From NCBI GenBank assembly GCA_947377865.1, contig CANCHK010000013.1, positions 1-43,998 of the forward strand: 43,998 bases of DNA, written 5' to 3'. Both the position numbers and the translations under genes were made by a program. This document shows, one piece after another, positions 35,871 to 43,998 of this stretch (position 1 is its first letter; each line of letters begins with the position of its first letter). This stretch comes from Opitutia bacterium (GTDB lineage Bacteria > Verrucomicrobiota > Verrucomicrobiia > Opitutales > UBA953). The notes under the pieces are model-generated. The model was given only the letters and a program-made list of their open reading frames with translations. It was not told the DNA's origin and searched no databases.

Positions 35871-35895
35871 TACCCCCAACCCTACCCCTACCCCT
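35871..35895 (+). repeat. CCCTAC-type short tandem repeat before gudD
   Basis: CTACCCCCAACCCTACCCCT precedes CCCTTT and the gudD ATG at 35902. It is the second pyrimidine-rich repeat tract of the glucarate operon and resembles the tract before kdgD, but the two are not identical copies. Confidence 0.65.
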
Positions 35896-35901
35896 TTCGC
35901 A

Positions 35902-37227
35902 ATGTCCTCCCCTCTCATCCAGTCCATCCGTGTCGTGCCAGTAGCCGGCCATGACAGCATGCTACTCAACCTGAGCGGTGCGCACGGGCCTTTCTTCACG
36001 CGCAATATCGTCCTGATCACCGATAGCTCCGGCCGCACCGGCCTCGGCGAAGTCCCCGGCGGCGAGAAAATTCGCCAAACCGTCGAGGACTCAGCCCCGT
36101 TGCTCATCGGGAAAGAGATTGCCGATTACGAAAAGCTGCTCGCTACGGTCAGTGCCGCCTTCTCGGATCGTGACGCAGGGGGCCGTGGCCTCCAAACCTT
36201 CGACCTACGCGTAACCATCCATGCCGTCACGGCGATTGAATCCGCCCTCCTCGACCTCCTCGGCCAATTCCAGTCCAAGCCCGTCGCGGCGCTCCTCGGC
36301 AAGGGCCAACAGCGCACCGAGGTCGAGATGCTCGGCTACCTCTTCTTCATCGGCGACCGCCGCAAGACCACCCTGGGCTATCGCGACGAAAGCGGCTCAG
36401 CGAACGCGTGGCATCGCCTCCGCAACGAGGAATCCCTCACCCCGGAAAGTATCGTCCGTCAGGCCGAAGCCGCCCAGGAACGCTTCGGCTTCCAGGACTT
36501 CAAGCTCAAGGGTGGCGTGCTCAGCGCAGCCCGCGAGATCGAGGCTATCCGCGCCCTCGCCGCCCGCTTCCCGAAGGCCCGCATCACGCTCGACCCCAAT
36601 GGTGCTTGGTTACTCAAGGAAGCCATCGAAGTCTGCCAGAACCTGAAAGGCGTGCTCGCCTACGCCGAGGACCCCTGCGGTGCCGAAGCCGGTTTCTCCG
36701 GCCGCGAGATTATGGCAGAATTCAAGAAGGCCACCGGCCTCCGCACCGCCACCAATATGGTCGCCACCGATTGGCGCCAGCTCGACCACGCTCTTAAACT
36801 GCAGGCGGTCGACATCCCGCTCGCCGACCCGCACTTCTGGACGATGCAGGGCTCGGTCGAGGTCGCGCAGGTCTGCCAGGAACGCGGCCTCACCTGGGGC
36901 TCCCACTCGAACAACCATTTCGACATCTCCCTCGCGATGTTCACGCACGTCGGTGCAGCAGCCCCAGGCGACGTCACCGCGATGGACACCCATTGGATCT
37001 GGCAGGAAGGCCTACGTCTCACCAAGGAGCCGCTGCTCATTAAGGGCGGAAAGATCACGGTGCCGCAGAAGCCCGGCCTCGGTATCGAGATTGACCTAGC
37101 CCAGCTCGAGGCCGCCCATCAGCTCTACCTAAAACTGCCCTCCGGTTCGCGCGACGACGCCGTGGCAATGCAGATCCTAATCCCCGGCTGGAAGTTCGAC
37201 CCGAAGAAGCCCTGCCTCGTCCGCTGA
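35902..37227 (+). CDS. gudD: glucarate dehydratase
   Basis: A 441-residue cytosolic enolase-superfamily enzyme that dehydrates D-glucarate (and usually L-idarate) to 5-keto-4-deoxyglucarate. The catalytic K-x-K is in FKLKGGV (Lys201 and Lys203), a metal ligand Asp in TLDPNGAW, and the catalytic His339 in [10 protein letters not shown], the position I recall for the catalytic His in the E. coli enzyme. The N-terminal capping domain and the [11 protein letters not shown] segment are typical. It is the last gene of the operon that also supplies the transporter, the dehydratase/decarboxylase and the dehydrogenase, so the full path to 2-oxoglutarate is encoded together. Confidence 0.96.
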   Translation: MSSPLIQSIRVVPVAGHDSMLLNLSGAHGPFFTRNIVLITDSSGRTGLGEVPGGEKIRQTVEDSAPLLIGKEIADYEKLLATVSAAFSDRDAGGRGLQTFDLRVTIHAVTAIESALLDLLGQFQSKPVAALLGKGQQRTEVEMLGYLFFIGDRRKTTLGYRDESGSANAWHRLRNEESLTPESIVRQAEAAQERFGFQDFKLKGGVLSAAREIEAIRALAARFPKARITLDPNGAWLLKEAIEVCQNLKGVLAYAEDPCGAEAGFSGREIMAEFKKATGLRTATNMVATDWRQLDHALKLQAVDIPLADPHFWTMQGSVEVAQVCQERGLTWGSHSNNHFDISLAMFTHVGAAAPGDVTAMDTHWIWQEGLRLTKEPLLIKGGKITVPQKPGLGIEIDLAQLEAAHQLYLKLPSGSRDDAVAMQILIPGWKFDPKKPCLVR

Positions 37228-37276
37228 GGCCGATTACACGTTCGCCAGCGGCGTCCATGGCTGCCTAACCTGCGCC

Positions 37277-37813
37277 ATGAAGAAAACCTCGCTGTTCATC
37301 ACCATCGCCTTCTGCGTGGCGATCGGCTTCCTCGTCGCCCGTCTCACGAGCCCTTCCCCGACGCCCGCGCCTGCCAAGGTCGAGCAGCCCGCTGTCGTAG
37401 CTCCGACCCCTAAGCCCGCGCCAGTCGTCACGGCCAAGCCAGCTGCACCGAACCCAGCGAAGCGGCCGCCGATGGATGAAGCCACCAAGGCACGATTCAA
37501 AGCCTTCGGAGAAGAAACGAAGAAGATGGCCCTAGATCTCGCCGGAGGTGACGAGAAGAAACTTGGTCAGGCCTTCCGCAACGGCATGATCAATCCTGCC
37601 TCTCAAGACCTCTTCAAGCGTGGCCGCGAGATCGGCGAAGCTTTCCGCGCAGCCCAGACGGATGCTGAACGCGAGGCCCTCATGGGCGACGTGCAGTCCC
37701 TGCGCGACGAAGGACTTGGCATGCTCAAGGTCGAACTCGACAAGCTCGACACCGCACCAGACGCGACTCCCGTCGTTCCGGTGCCCGTCATCCCCACGCA
37801 GGGACTGATGTAA
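37277..37813 (+). CDS. membrane-anchored protein with Pro/Ala-rich linker, unknown function
   Basis: No family is recognised. The 178-residue product has one N-terminal membrane segment (SLFITIAFCVAIGFLVARL), then a Pro/Ala/Lys-rich stretch (about 27-66) and a helical, charged domain (67-165) with possible coiled-coil character, ending in a Pro/Val-rich tail. This architecture suggests a periplasmic helical domain tethered to the inner membrane. It begins 49 bases after gudD and is convergent with the outer-membrane protein gene, with a shared terminator between them. Codon use is like that of its neighbours. Confidence 0.75.
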   Translation: MKKTSLFITIAFCVAIGFLVARLTSPSPTPAPAKVEQPAVVAPTPKPAPVVTAKPAAPNPAKRPPMDEATKARFKAFGEETKKMALDLAGGDEKKLGQAFRNGMINPASQDLFKRGREIGEAFRAAQTDAEREALMGDVQSLRDEGLGMLKVELDKLDTAPDATPVVPVPVIPTQGLM

Positions 37814-37818
37814 CAAAA

Positions 37819-37850
37819 AAAGCCGCCGACCCGCAAGGGCCGACGGCTTT
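37819..37850. terminator. bidirectional intrinsic terminator
   Basis: AAAGCCGCCGACCC and GGGCCGACGGCTTT can pair with 12 of 14 positions matched around a GCAA loop. The plus-strand A-tract on the left (37814-37821) becomes a U-tract on the minus strand, making it a strong terminator for the 37872 gene. On the plus strand the TTT after the stem is short, so termination of the 37277 gene is weaker. Confidence 0.85.
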
Positions 37851-37871
37851 CGTCGTTCGTAGGCTTAGGGC

Positions 37872-38396
37872 TTAGAACTTATAGCGGGCGCCGAGGGTCC
37901 AGGCGTGGCAGCGGGGGGAGGCGTCGCGAGAAACCCAGGTGTAACCCAGGTCGAGCGAGAGATTGTGGGTGAGCATCTTGCTCACGGCGGCGGACACGTT
38001 GTGTCCATTGTTCAAGCGCTCGTAGGACGCCCAGGCGCCGAAGCCCGCGCCAAGAGCGCGATGGAGGGCGATGCCATAGGTCTCGTTAGAGCCGACAGTG
38101 AGGGCGACGTCCGCGACAGAGGCGACGTTCTTAAAGCGGTAGCCAAGGGAGGCGGTATCGGAGCCGTTACCGAGATCGCTGCCGACGGTGGTTAGGGCGT
38201 TGACGAAGAAGTCAGACTTGCCGAGGTAGGCGGTGGCAGAGAGGTCCCAGCCATTCTGATGGCCGGAGACGCCGGCGGCGGACAGCTGGACGTAGCTGAG
38301 TTCAACGTTGTTGGCGAACAGGCTAGCCGGACTGGAAGCCGCAAAGGCGGAGGCCGAACCGAGCGCGAGGAGACTGAGGATGGGGAGGTGCTTCAT
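37872..38396 (-). CDS. small outer-membrane beta-barrel protein
   Basis: A 174-residue exported protein. Signal peptide MKHLPILSLLALGSASAFA leads into alternating amphipathic strands (VELSYVQLSAAG, WDLSATAYLG, DFFVNALTTVG, TASLGYRF, DVALTVGS, YGIALHRAL, FGAWASYERL, SAAVSKML, LSLDLGYTWVS, AWTLGARYKF). The final residue is Phe, the usual beta-barrel assembly signal. About ten strands could make a small barrel of the YfaZ/porin-like type. Transport or structural function is unknown. It ends at a strong terminator. A TATAAG element (38414-38419) lies 17 bases before the ATG, without a good minus-35. ACCCTACACCCT directly precedes the start. Confidence 0.85.
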   Translation of the reverse strand: MKHLPILSLLALGSASAFAASSPASLFANNVELSYVQLSAAGVSGHQNGWDLSATAYLGKSDFFVNALTTVGSDLGNGSDTASLGYRFKNVASVADVALTVGSNETYGIALHRALGAGFGAWASYERLNNGHNVSAAVSKMLTHNLSLDLGYTWVSRDASPRCHAWTLGARYKF

Positions 38397-38413
38397 AGGG
38401 TGTAGGGTACAAC

Positions 38414-38419
38414 CTTATA
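38414..38419 (-). promoter_or_regulatory. candidate minus-10 element of the outer-membrane protein gene
   Basis: TATAAG on the minus strand (5/6), with no convincing minus-35 at 16-18 bases (AACTTA at 17). The implied leader is about ten bases. The element may also be part of an alternative-sigma promoter; this cannot be settled by eye. Confidence 0.35.
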
Positions 38420-38561
38420 AACACCCAATATGAGCCTAAGTTCCAGCCTTACTAGGGGCTAGTTACCAACGGGCTGGGACCAGTGTCGGCAGGCGAACGG
38501 ATCAACCGTCGCGGACATACCTTGTCACCCGAAGCAAGGCGGACACGATCCGAACAACCCC

Positions 38562-40145
38562 ATGAGAGATTTCCTCCGTCCTGCATTATTGCTTTGCCTG
38601 CTTTTCGGAACCGTCGCGACCGACGCAGCCCCAGCACCCGCCGACCTGCCAGCGCTACGCGAAGCCCGCCGACAAGCGCTAGACCGGCCACGACGGATCA
38701 TCTTCAACAACGATGGCAACGAGCCCGTCTACAAGGCCGAGGATAATTCACCTGAAAAGTTTCTCGCCCTCCGCACCTCCCCGCTGGTCGGTTCGCAGGT
38801 GGACAGCATCTTCTATTGCACCTGGAGTTCAGGTTTCGGCCTCTTCACGCATGACACCAAGGTCGGCCAGGTCTTCGCGACGAAGGAGGCGATGTTCTCC
38901 ACCAACCGCACGACCGAACTGCTCGCCGCCGGGACCGATCCGCTGAAGGTGGTCACGGACTTCGGGCACAAGCACGGCATGGAAGTCATGTGGTCATTCC
39001 GCATGAACGACACCCATGACGGCGCGTCGGCAGAGTATGGCCCGATCATGCTGCGCGCCAACAAGCTGAAGACCGAACACCCCGAATACCTGATCGGGAC
39101 GCCTAAGAATAAGCCGAAGTTCGGCGCGTGGACCGCCGTGGACTACACCCTACCGGAGATCCGCGACCTCGCCTTCAAGTACGTGGAGGAAGTCTGCCAG
39201 CGATACGACGTCGAAGGCGTTGAGCTAGACTTCTTCCGCCATCCCGTATTCTTCCGCCGAGCCGCGATGACTGGCACGGCCTGTGACGATAATGAAAGGG
39301 CGCTGATGACCGACCTGATTCGACGTATCCGCACCATGACCGAAACCGAAGGGCTGCGCCGGGGCCGGCCTTTCCTCCTTGCTGTGCGCCTGCCCGATTC
39401 GGCCGACTACTGCCGCGACATCGGCCTCGACCTCGAGAAGTGGCTGTCCGAAGGGCTCGTCGACATGCTCATGCCGAGCGGCTATTTCCGTCTCAACGAG
39501 TGGGACTACAGCGTCGCCCTCGGGCATAAATATGGTGTCAAGGTCTACCCTTCCTTGGATGAATCACGCGTACGCGATCTGAACGCCAAGGCGATGCGCT
39601 CGACCGTGGGGAGCTACCGTGGACGGGCGGCGGCCGTCTGGCAGGCCGGAGCGGACGGAGTGTACCTCTTCAACTCGTTCAACCCTAACAACCCCATCTG
39701 GCGCGAACTGGGCGATATGCGCACGCTCGCCGGGCTCGACAAGGACTACTTCGGTAGCATCCGTGGCGCCGCCTCGGCCTCAGGCAACAGCCTGCCTTAT
39801 GCGTCCTACGTGAGGACCTCCCAGCTCAACCCTGGCAAAGTCATCGCGCTCAAGCCAGGGATCGCCACCGCATCGGCCTTCTATGCCAACGAAGCCGGAG
39901 TCGCCGGACGCACGATCAAGCTGTCCATCCAGACGAAGGTCGCGGCCGACCCCACGCAACTCCTGACGAAGATTAACGGAACCGCGCTGACACACCCGCA
40001 GATTGAACCGAACAACTGGGTATCCTATGTGCTGAATGCGGCCGACCTCCGACTGGGCAGAAACGAGGTCGAGCTTACCTTGACCAACGGCACCAAGGCT
40101 AATGCTTGGACCGATCTGCGCTGTTCCGTGCGCGCCTCGAAATAG
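38562..40145 (+). CDS. secreted GHL10-like glycoside-hydrolase-like protein
   Basis: A 527-residue exported protein with signal peptide MRDFLRPALLLCLLFGTVATDA. The main domain (about 40-400) is a TIM barrel resembling GHL-type family 10-like hydrolases, with KHGMEVMWSFRMND, a VEGVELDFFRHP strand (near 217-228) and VDMLMPSGYF. The C-terminal 110 residues form a beta-rich domain. It differs clearly from the GHL10 protein at 17909: it lacks the CFCPSC cluster and the amidotransferase-like region. Activity is likely on glycans but unproven. CCCC precedes the ATG. It follows the divergent outer-membrane protein gene by 165 bases. Confidence 0.75.
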   Translation: MRDFLRPALLLCLLFGTVATDAAPAPADLPALREARRQALDRPRRIIFNNDGNEPVYKAEDNSPEKFLALRTSPLVGSQVDSIFYCTWSSGFGLFTHDTKVGQVFATKEAMFSTNRTTELLAAGTDPLKVVTDFGHKHGMEVMWSFRMNDTHDGASAEYGPIMLRANKLKTEHPEYLIGTPKNKPKFGAWTAVDYTLPEIRDLAFKYVEEVCQRYDVEGVELDFFRHPVFFRRAAMTGTACDDNERALMTDLIRRIRTMTETEGLRRGRPFLLAVRLPDSADYCRDIGLDLEKWLSEGLVDMLMPSGYFRLNEWDYSVALGHKYGVKVYPSLDESRVRDLNAKAMRSTVGSYRGRAAAVWQAGADGVYLFNSFNPNNPIWRELGDMRTLAGLDKDYFGSIRGAASASGNSLPYASYVRTSQLNPGKVIALKPGIATASAFYANEAGVAGRTIKLSIQTKVAADPTQLLTKINGTALTHPQIEPNNWVSYVLNAADLRLGRNEVELTLTNGTKANAWTDLRCSVRASK

Positions 40146-40204
40146 GCCGCGTCATAGCCCTCGGAATCGATTGCGGAATCTTTCAACGCGGACATCGTCC
40201 TCGT

Positions 40205-41005
40205 ATGCTCGGAGCCATCGCCGGCGACATCATCGGATCGGTCCACGAATTCAGCCGCAACAGCGACGCCACGTTCCCGCTGTTCGCGGAACGCTCCTGC
40301 CCGACCGACGACTCTCTTCTCACCTGGGCGGTGGCCGAGACGATTCTCAAGGGCGAGCGCGACTACAAGCCGCGCATCGTCGGCATGCTCGGCTACTTCG
40401 AGAAGCACGGGCACAACGCCCCGCTCAGCGCCGCTTTCGGCAGCGGCTTCAGCGGCTGGGTCTACGACGGAGCTCCAGGTGAGCACGATTCCTACGGCAA
40501 CGGCTCAGCCATGCGCGTCTCGCCCGTGGCTTGGGCGTTCGAGGACCTGGAGACGGTCCTCGAACACGCGACACTCAGCGCCCGTCCTTCACACGCGCAT
40601 CCCGAAGGGATTAAGGGAGCCCAAGCGGTCGCCGCCGCAATCTGGACTGCGCGTATGTACCGGAACTCCGAGGCCGTCCGCGCGGTCGCCGAAAACTTCT
40701 ATGGCCCCCTGCCGGACCTCGAGCACATCCGGAAGACCCATACCTATAACGAGACCTGCCAAGGCTGCGTGCCGGAATGCCTGGCCATCGCCGTCGGGAC
40801 CCCCGACTATGAGTCCGCCGTACGCTTTGCCGCCTCCATCCGAGGAGACGCCGACACCCTGGCCGCTATCACCGGTTCGATCAGCCAAGCCCTCTGGGGC
40901 GTGCCTAGGGCCATCCGCGAGCAATCTTTGACCATCGCCGCCCGCTGCTACCCCGGAATGGAGCTTACCCTGGCCGAGTTCGAGGCCAAGTACGGCGGTT
41001 ATTGA
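40205..41005 (+). CDS. ADP-ribosylglycohydrolase family protein
   Basis: A 266-residue cytosolic protein of the ADP-ribosyl-(dinitrogenase reductase) glycohydrolase family, which removes ADP-ribose from proteins, nucleic acids or small molecules. Mg-binding segments are present: CPTDDSLLTW (Asp35 and Asp36), GNGSAMRVSPV and RGDADTLAAITGSI, together with the start MLGAIAGDIIGS. ATG at 40205 was chosen because it begins directly with this family start; the upstream frame overlaps the previous gene and is not conserved-looking. It ends 66 bases before lexA, whose own promoter lies in that gap. The substrate is not evident; a link to DNA damage is only suggested by the neighbour. Confidence 0.92.
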   Translation: MLGAIAGDIIGSVHEFSRNSDATFPLFAERSCPTDDSLLTWAVAETILKGERDYKPRIVGMLGYFEKHGHNAPLSAAFGSGFSGWVYDGAPGEHDSYGNGSAMRVSPVAWAFEDLETVLEHATLSARPSHAHPEGIKGAQAVAAAIWTARMYRNSEAVRAVAENFYGPLPDLEHIRKTHTYNETCQGCVPECLAIAVGTPDYESAVRFAASIRGDADTLAAITGSISQALWGVPRAIREQSLTIAARCYPGMELTLAEFEAKYGGY

Positions 41006-41033
41006 TGATTATAAGGGGTTTCGGGCTGTCCGC

Positions 41034-41060
41034 TTGACAGTGAACAAGTTTTCATAGAAC
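41034..41060 (+). promoter_or_regulatory. lexA promoter
   Basis: A perfect TTGACA (41034-41039) is followed at 15 bases by TAGAAC (41055-41060, 4/6). Other registers at 16 or 17 bases are poorer. Eleven bases separate this minus-10 from the ATG, implying a leader of a few bases at most. Both LexA boxes lie on or just after this promoter. Confidence 0.6.
41042..41053 (+). promoter_or_regulatory. LexA box 1 (imperfect)
   Basis: GAAC-AAGT-TTTC differs at one half-site base from GAAC-N4-GTTC. Its centre is 15 bases from that of box 2 and it lies between minus-35 and minus-10. As the weaker site it may support cooperative or partial autorepression. Confidence 0.5.
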
Positions 41061-41068
41061 ATGCGTTC
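41057..41068 (+). promoter_or_regulatory. LexA box 2 (perfect)
   Basis: GAAC-ATGC-GTTC is a perfect inverted repeat matching the Gram-positive LexA consensus GAAC-RNRY-GTTC. It overlaps the minus-10 region and ends three bases before the lexA ATG, so LexA bound here would block its own transcription start. Confidence 0.75.
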
Positions 41069-41071
41069 ACT

Positions 41072-41731
41072 ATGGAAGAACTGACCAAGAAGCAGCGGGC
41101 CATCCTCGACTACATGAAGGCTCACGTCGCCGAGCACACCTACTGGCCAAGCATCCGTGATATCCAGGCCAAGTTCCGCTTCGCCTCGACCAACGCCGTC
41201 TTCGGCCACCTCCAAGCGCTCGAGCGTAAGGGCGTCCTCCAGCGCATCCCCGGCGCCGCCCGCGCCTACAAGATTGTCCCCGAAGTCCTCGGCGACACCT
41301 CCGAGACGGTCATTCGTTACGAAGGCCCTGGCGATGACGCCATCGCCTTCGAGAGCGTCAAGTTCGCCGGCTCCATCGCCGCCGGCTTCCCTGACTACAC
41401 CGAGTCTTCGGGCGTCCTCGACTCGATGCAGGTCCCCCTCGCCCCAAGCTCTCGTCGTCGCGCTCCCGAATCTTTCGCCCTCCGCGTGCGTGGCGATTCG
41501 ATGATCGATGCCGACATCAACGATGGCGACACGGTCATTATCGAACCGGGCGTGCCGAAGCACGGTGACATCGTTGCCGCTCTCATCGACGGCGAGACGA
41601 CCCTCAAGCGCCTCATCAAGCAGGGCTCGAAGGTCTACCTCAAGGCTGAGAACCAGAATTATCCCGACCTGATCCCCACCAACTCCCTCACGATCCAAGG
41701 CATCGCGAAGTCCGTGATGAAGCGGATCTGA
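41072..41731 (+). CDS. lexA: LexA repressor (SOS response)
   Basis: A 219-residue transcriptional repressor and self-cleaving protease. Residues 1-70 form the winged helix with recognition helix region STNAVFGHLQALERKG. Residues about 85-219 form the S24 peptidase domain, with cleavage site Ala104-Gly105 (SIAAGFP), catalytic Ser143 (GDSMIDAD) and Lys179 (TTLKRL); their spacing of 36 matches the family. DNA damage, through RecA filaments, triggers cleavage and derepression. Two LexA-box-like sites overlap the promoter, so the gene is probably autoregulated. The start is fixed by the box and by the N-terminal MEELTKKQRAILDY. It is convergent with the methyltransferase gene (17 bases between stops). 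Confidence 0.97.
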   Translation: MEELTKKQRAILDYMKAHVAEHTYWPSIRDIQAKFRFASTNAVFGHLQALERKGVLQRIPGAARAYKIVPEVLGDTSETVIRYEGPGDDAIAFESVKFAGSIAAGFPDYTESSGVLDSMQVPLAPSSRRRAPESFALRVRGDSMIDADINDGDTVIIEPGVPKHGDIVAALIDGETTLKRLIKQGSKVYLKAENQNYPDLIPTNSLTIQGIAKSVMKRI

Positions 41732-41751
41732 AGCCCGGTACGCAGGGCTCA
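41729..41751. terminator. small hairpin between convergent lexA and methyltransferase genes
   Basis: AGCCC-GGTACGCA-GGGCT forms a five-base-pair stem, extendable with a bulge to seven pairs by the flanking TG and CA. It spans both stop codons. There is no U-tract on either side, so it may act only weakly as a terminator. Confidence 0.3.
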
Positions 41752-42552
41752 GGCCTTACGTAACACCAGCAGGACGTCCGAATATTCCATGTCGATCTTA
41801 CGGGTCGAGGTGAGGTCGTAATGGAAATCGTGACAGGCGACGAGGTGTAGCGAAGGAACCTTGGCCAGTAAGGCCTTCAGCTCAGCCGGGGAATAGGTCC
41901 GGAAATCCCAATGGGTCTCCTCGACGCGGGTCTTCCCCTTCTCGGTGATGCGCATGCGTGTGCGCATGGCCTCGGTGCGGGACTTCCGGTCGGCCGGGGC
42001 GGACCAGGTGTCACTGACGACGCGCACGCCAGGCTTACGTCCGATCCAGCGCTCATGGTCCGGCGGGGTGTTCTTATAATCGGTCAGATGCAGGCCGAGC
42101 AGCAGCAACCCACCCGGACGCAAGGCCGCAGCCATACGACGCAGCGCACTCACCGACCCGGCTTCGGTGTCGATATACTTAAAAGTACTGACGAAACAGT
42201 GAGCCACGTCGTAGCGGGCGCCTTTCGGCAGTTTGAAATCTTGAAGGCGATCTCGCCACACCCTGCCCTCCAGCCCCTTGGCCTTCAGGCGGTTCTTCGC
42301 GAAGGCGATCTGGTGCTGGTTCAGGTCGAAGCCATGGACGACATGGCCACGCGCGGCGAGCGACTCCAGCAGGCGACCAGAGCCACAGGCCGGCTCGAAA
42401 ACGCGCATGGGTCCGTCCAGCTTCGGCCCGTGCTTCTTCATGATCCCCTCGATGAAGCGCGTCTCCTTCGGCGTATAGTCCGCATAGACCATGTCGTAAT
42501 ACAACGGCGAGTCGTACCACGCCGTGGCGGATTGTTTAGAAGACTTACTCAT
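41749..42552 (-). CDS. class I SAM-dependent methyltransferase
   Basis: A 267-residue cytosolic methyltransferase. Motif I VFEPACGSGRL (51-61), the acidic end of strand 2 in HGFDLNQ (73-79) and a strand 4 segment YDVAHCFVSTFKY are clear; a strand 5 region GGLLLLGLHLTDY follows. The C-terminal part (about 185-267) is less typical. The target of methylation is unknown. ATG at 42552 (MSKSSKQ) was chosen over the start at 42582, because a TATATT element at 42559-42564 lies six bases before it. It sits between thiC and lexA on the minus strand, convergent with lexA. Confidence 0.9.
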   Translation of the reverse strand: MSKSSKQSATAWYDSPLYYDMVYADYTPKETRFIEGIMKKHGPKLDGPMRVFEPACGSGRLLESLAARGHVVHGFDLNQHQIAFAKNRLKAKGLEGRVWRDRLQDFKLPKGARYDVAHCFVSTFKYIDTEAGSVSALRRMAAALRPGGLLLLGLHLTDYKNTPPDHERWIGRKPGVRVVSDTWSAPADRKSRTEAMRTRMRITEKGKTRVEETHWDFRTYSPAELKALLAKVPSLHLVACHDFHYDLTSTRKIDMEYSDVLLVLRKA

Positions 42553-42558
42553 CGTCGG

Positions 42559-42564
42559 AATATA
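42559..42564 (-). promoter_or_regulatory. minus-10 element implying a leaderless methyltransferase mRNA
   Basis: TATATT on the minus strand (5/6) ends six bases before the ATG at 42552, so the usual start point (+1, about seven bases on) is the A of the ATG. The minus-35 at 17 bases, TCATCA, is poor (3/6). Confidence 0.45.
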
Positions 42565-42631
42565 AATGGAATTCCCCAACATGATGAGCTGCTTCGCAGC
42601 AGTTCACCATGCCAGCAGAACCCCGTGCGGC

Positions 42632-43998
<1,367 letters not shown>

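Noticed and set aside
42588-42600. GCTGC-TTC-GCAGC hairpin as a terminator for thiC
   Set aside because: The stem is five base pairs with a three-base loop and no U-tract follows on the minus strand, so I could not support a terminator call.

Overview
The window looks like chromosomal DNA of a free-living Verrucomicrobiota bacterium, probably Opitutae-like. GC is high. Secreted esterases, formylglycine-type sulfatases, GH2 and GHL10 glycoside-hydrolase-like proteins, SBBP propellers and an HupE/UreJ-2 protein sit beside ordinary housekeeping genes (GTP-type PEP carboxykinase, LexA, ThiC). Shine-Dalgarno sequences are nearly absent; many starts follow a short C-rich tract instead. The taxonomic call is inference from gene content and style, with no marker rRNA present. 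No rRNA, tRNA, IS element, phage gene or CRISPR array was seen. Coding density is very high and no gap exceeds about 300 bases.

Layout. 1-2893 (minus): the start of a GYF_2-domain protein (cut by the left edge), an SGNH esterase, a class I glutamine amidotransferase and an SGNH-like secreted protein. 3189-6937 (plus): pckG, then an alpha/beta hydrolase with a multi-pass membrane tail. 6944-16906: a carbohydrate-esterase zone, with a sialate O-acetylesterase, a two-domain acetylxylan-esterase-like hydrolase, a small SGNH hydrolase, a 1228-residue GH2 enzyme fused to an alginate-lyase-like domain, and an SGNH esterase fused to a zinc-metallopeptidase-like domain. 17037-23687 (plus): a sugar isomerase/epimerase-like TIM barrel, a GHL10 hydrolase, a small acidic unknown and two sulfatases. 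23694-30325 (minus operon): a large propeller-PHP protein, an HupE/UreJ-2 membrane protein with an EF-hand loop, a third sulfatase and an esterase. 30478-31845 (minus): an SBBP propeller. 31966-37227 (plus): a complete D-glucarate catabolic operon. 37277-43998: a Pro-rich anchored protein, a small outer-membrane barrel, a second GHL-like hydrolase, an ADP-ribosylglycohydrolase, lexA with its operator, a methyltransferase and the C-terminal part of thiC at the right edge.

How the genes may work together (inference). The exported enzymes suit stripping sulfate and acyl groups from uronic-acid-containing polysaccharides and cleaving the backbone. The glucarate operon (KGSADH-type aldehyde dehydrogenase, kdgD, gudP, gudD) turns glucarate into 2-oxoglutarate, and PckG could draw carbon from the TCA cycle into gluconeogenesis. 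No TonB/SusCD transporter, uronate dehydrogenase or sulfatase-maturing enzyme is in the window, so the link from polysaccharide to glucarate is unproven.

Most worth a second look: the GH2-lyase fusion, the SGNH-gluzincin fusion, the propeller-PHP/HupE/sulfatase operon, the lexA operator with two Gram-positive-type boxes almost touching the start codon, and the general picture of very short or absent 5' leaders with C-rich tracts before ATG.
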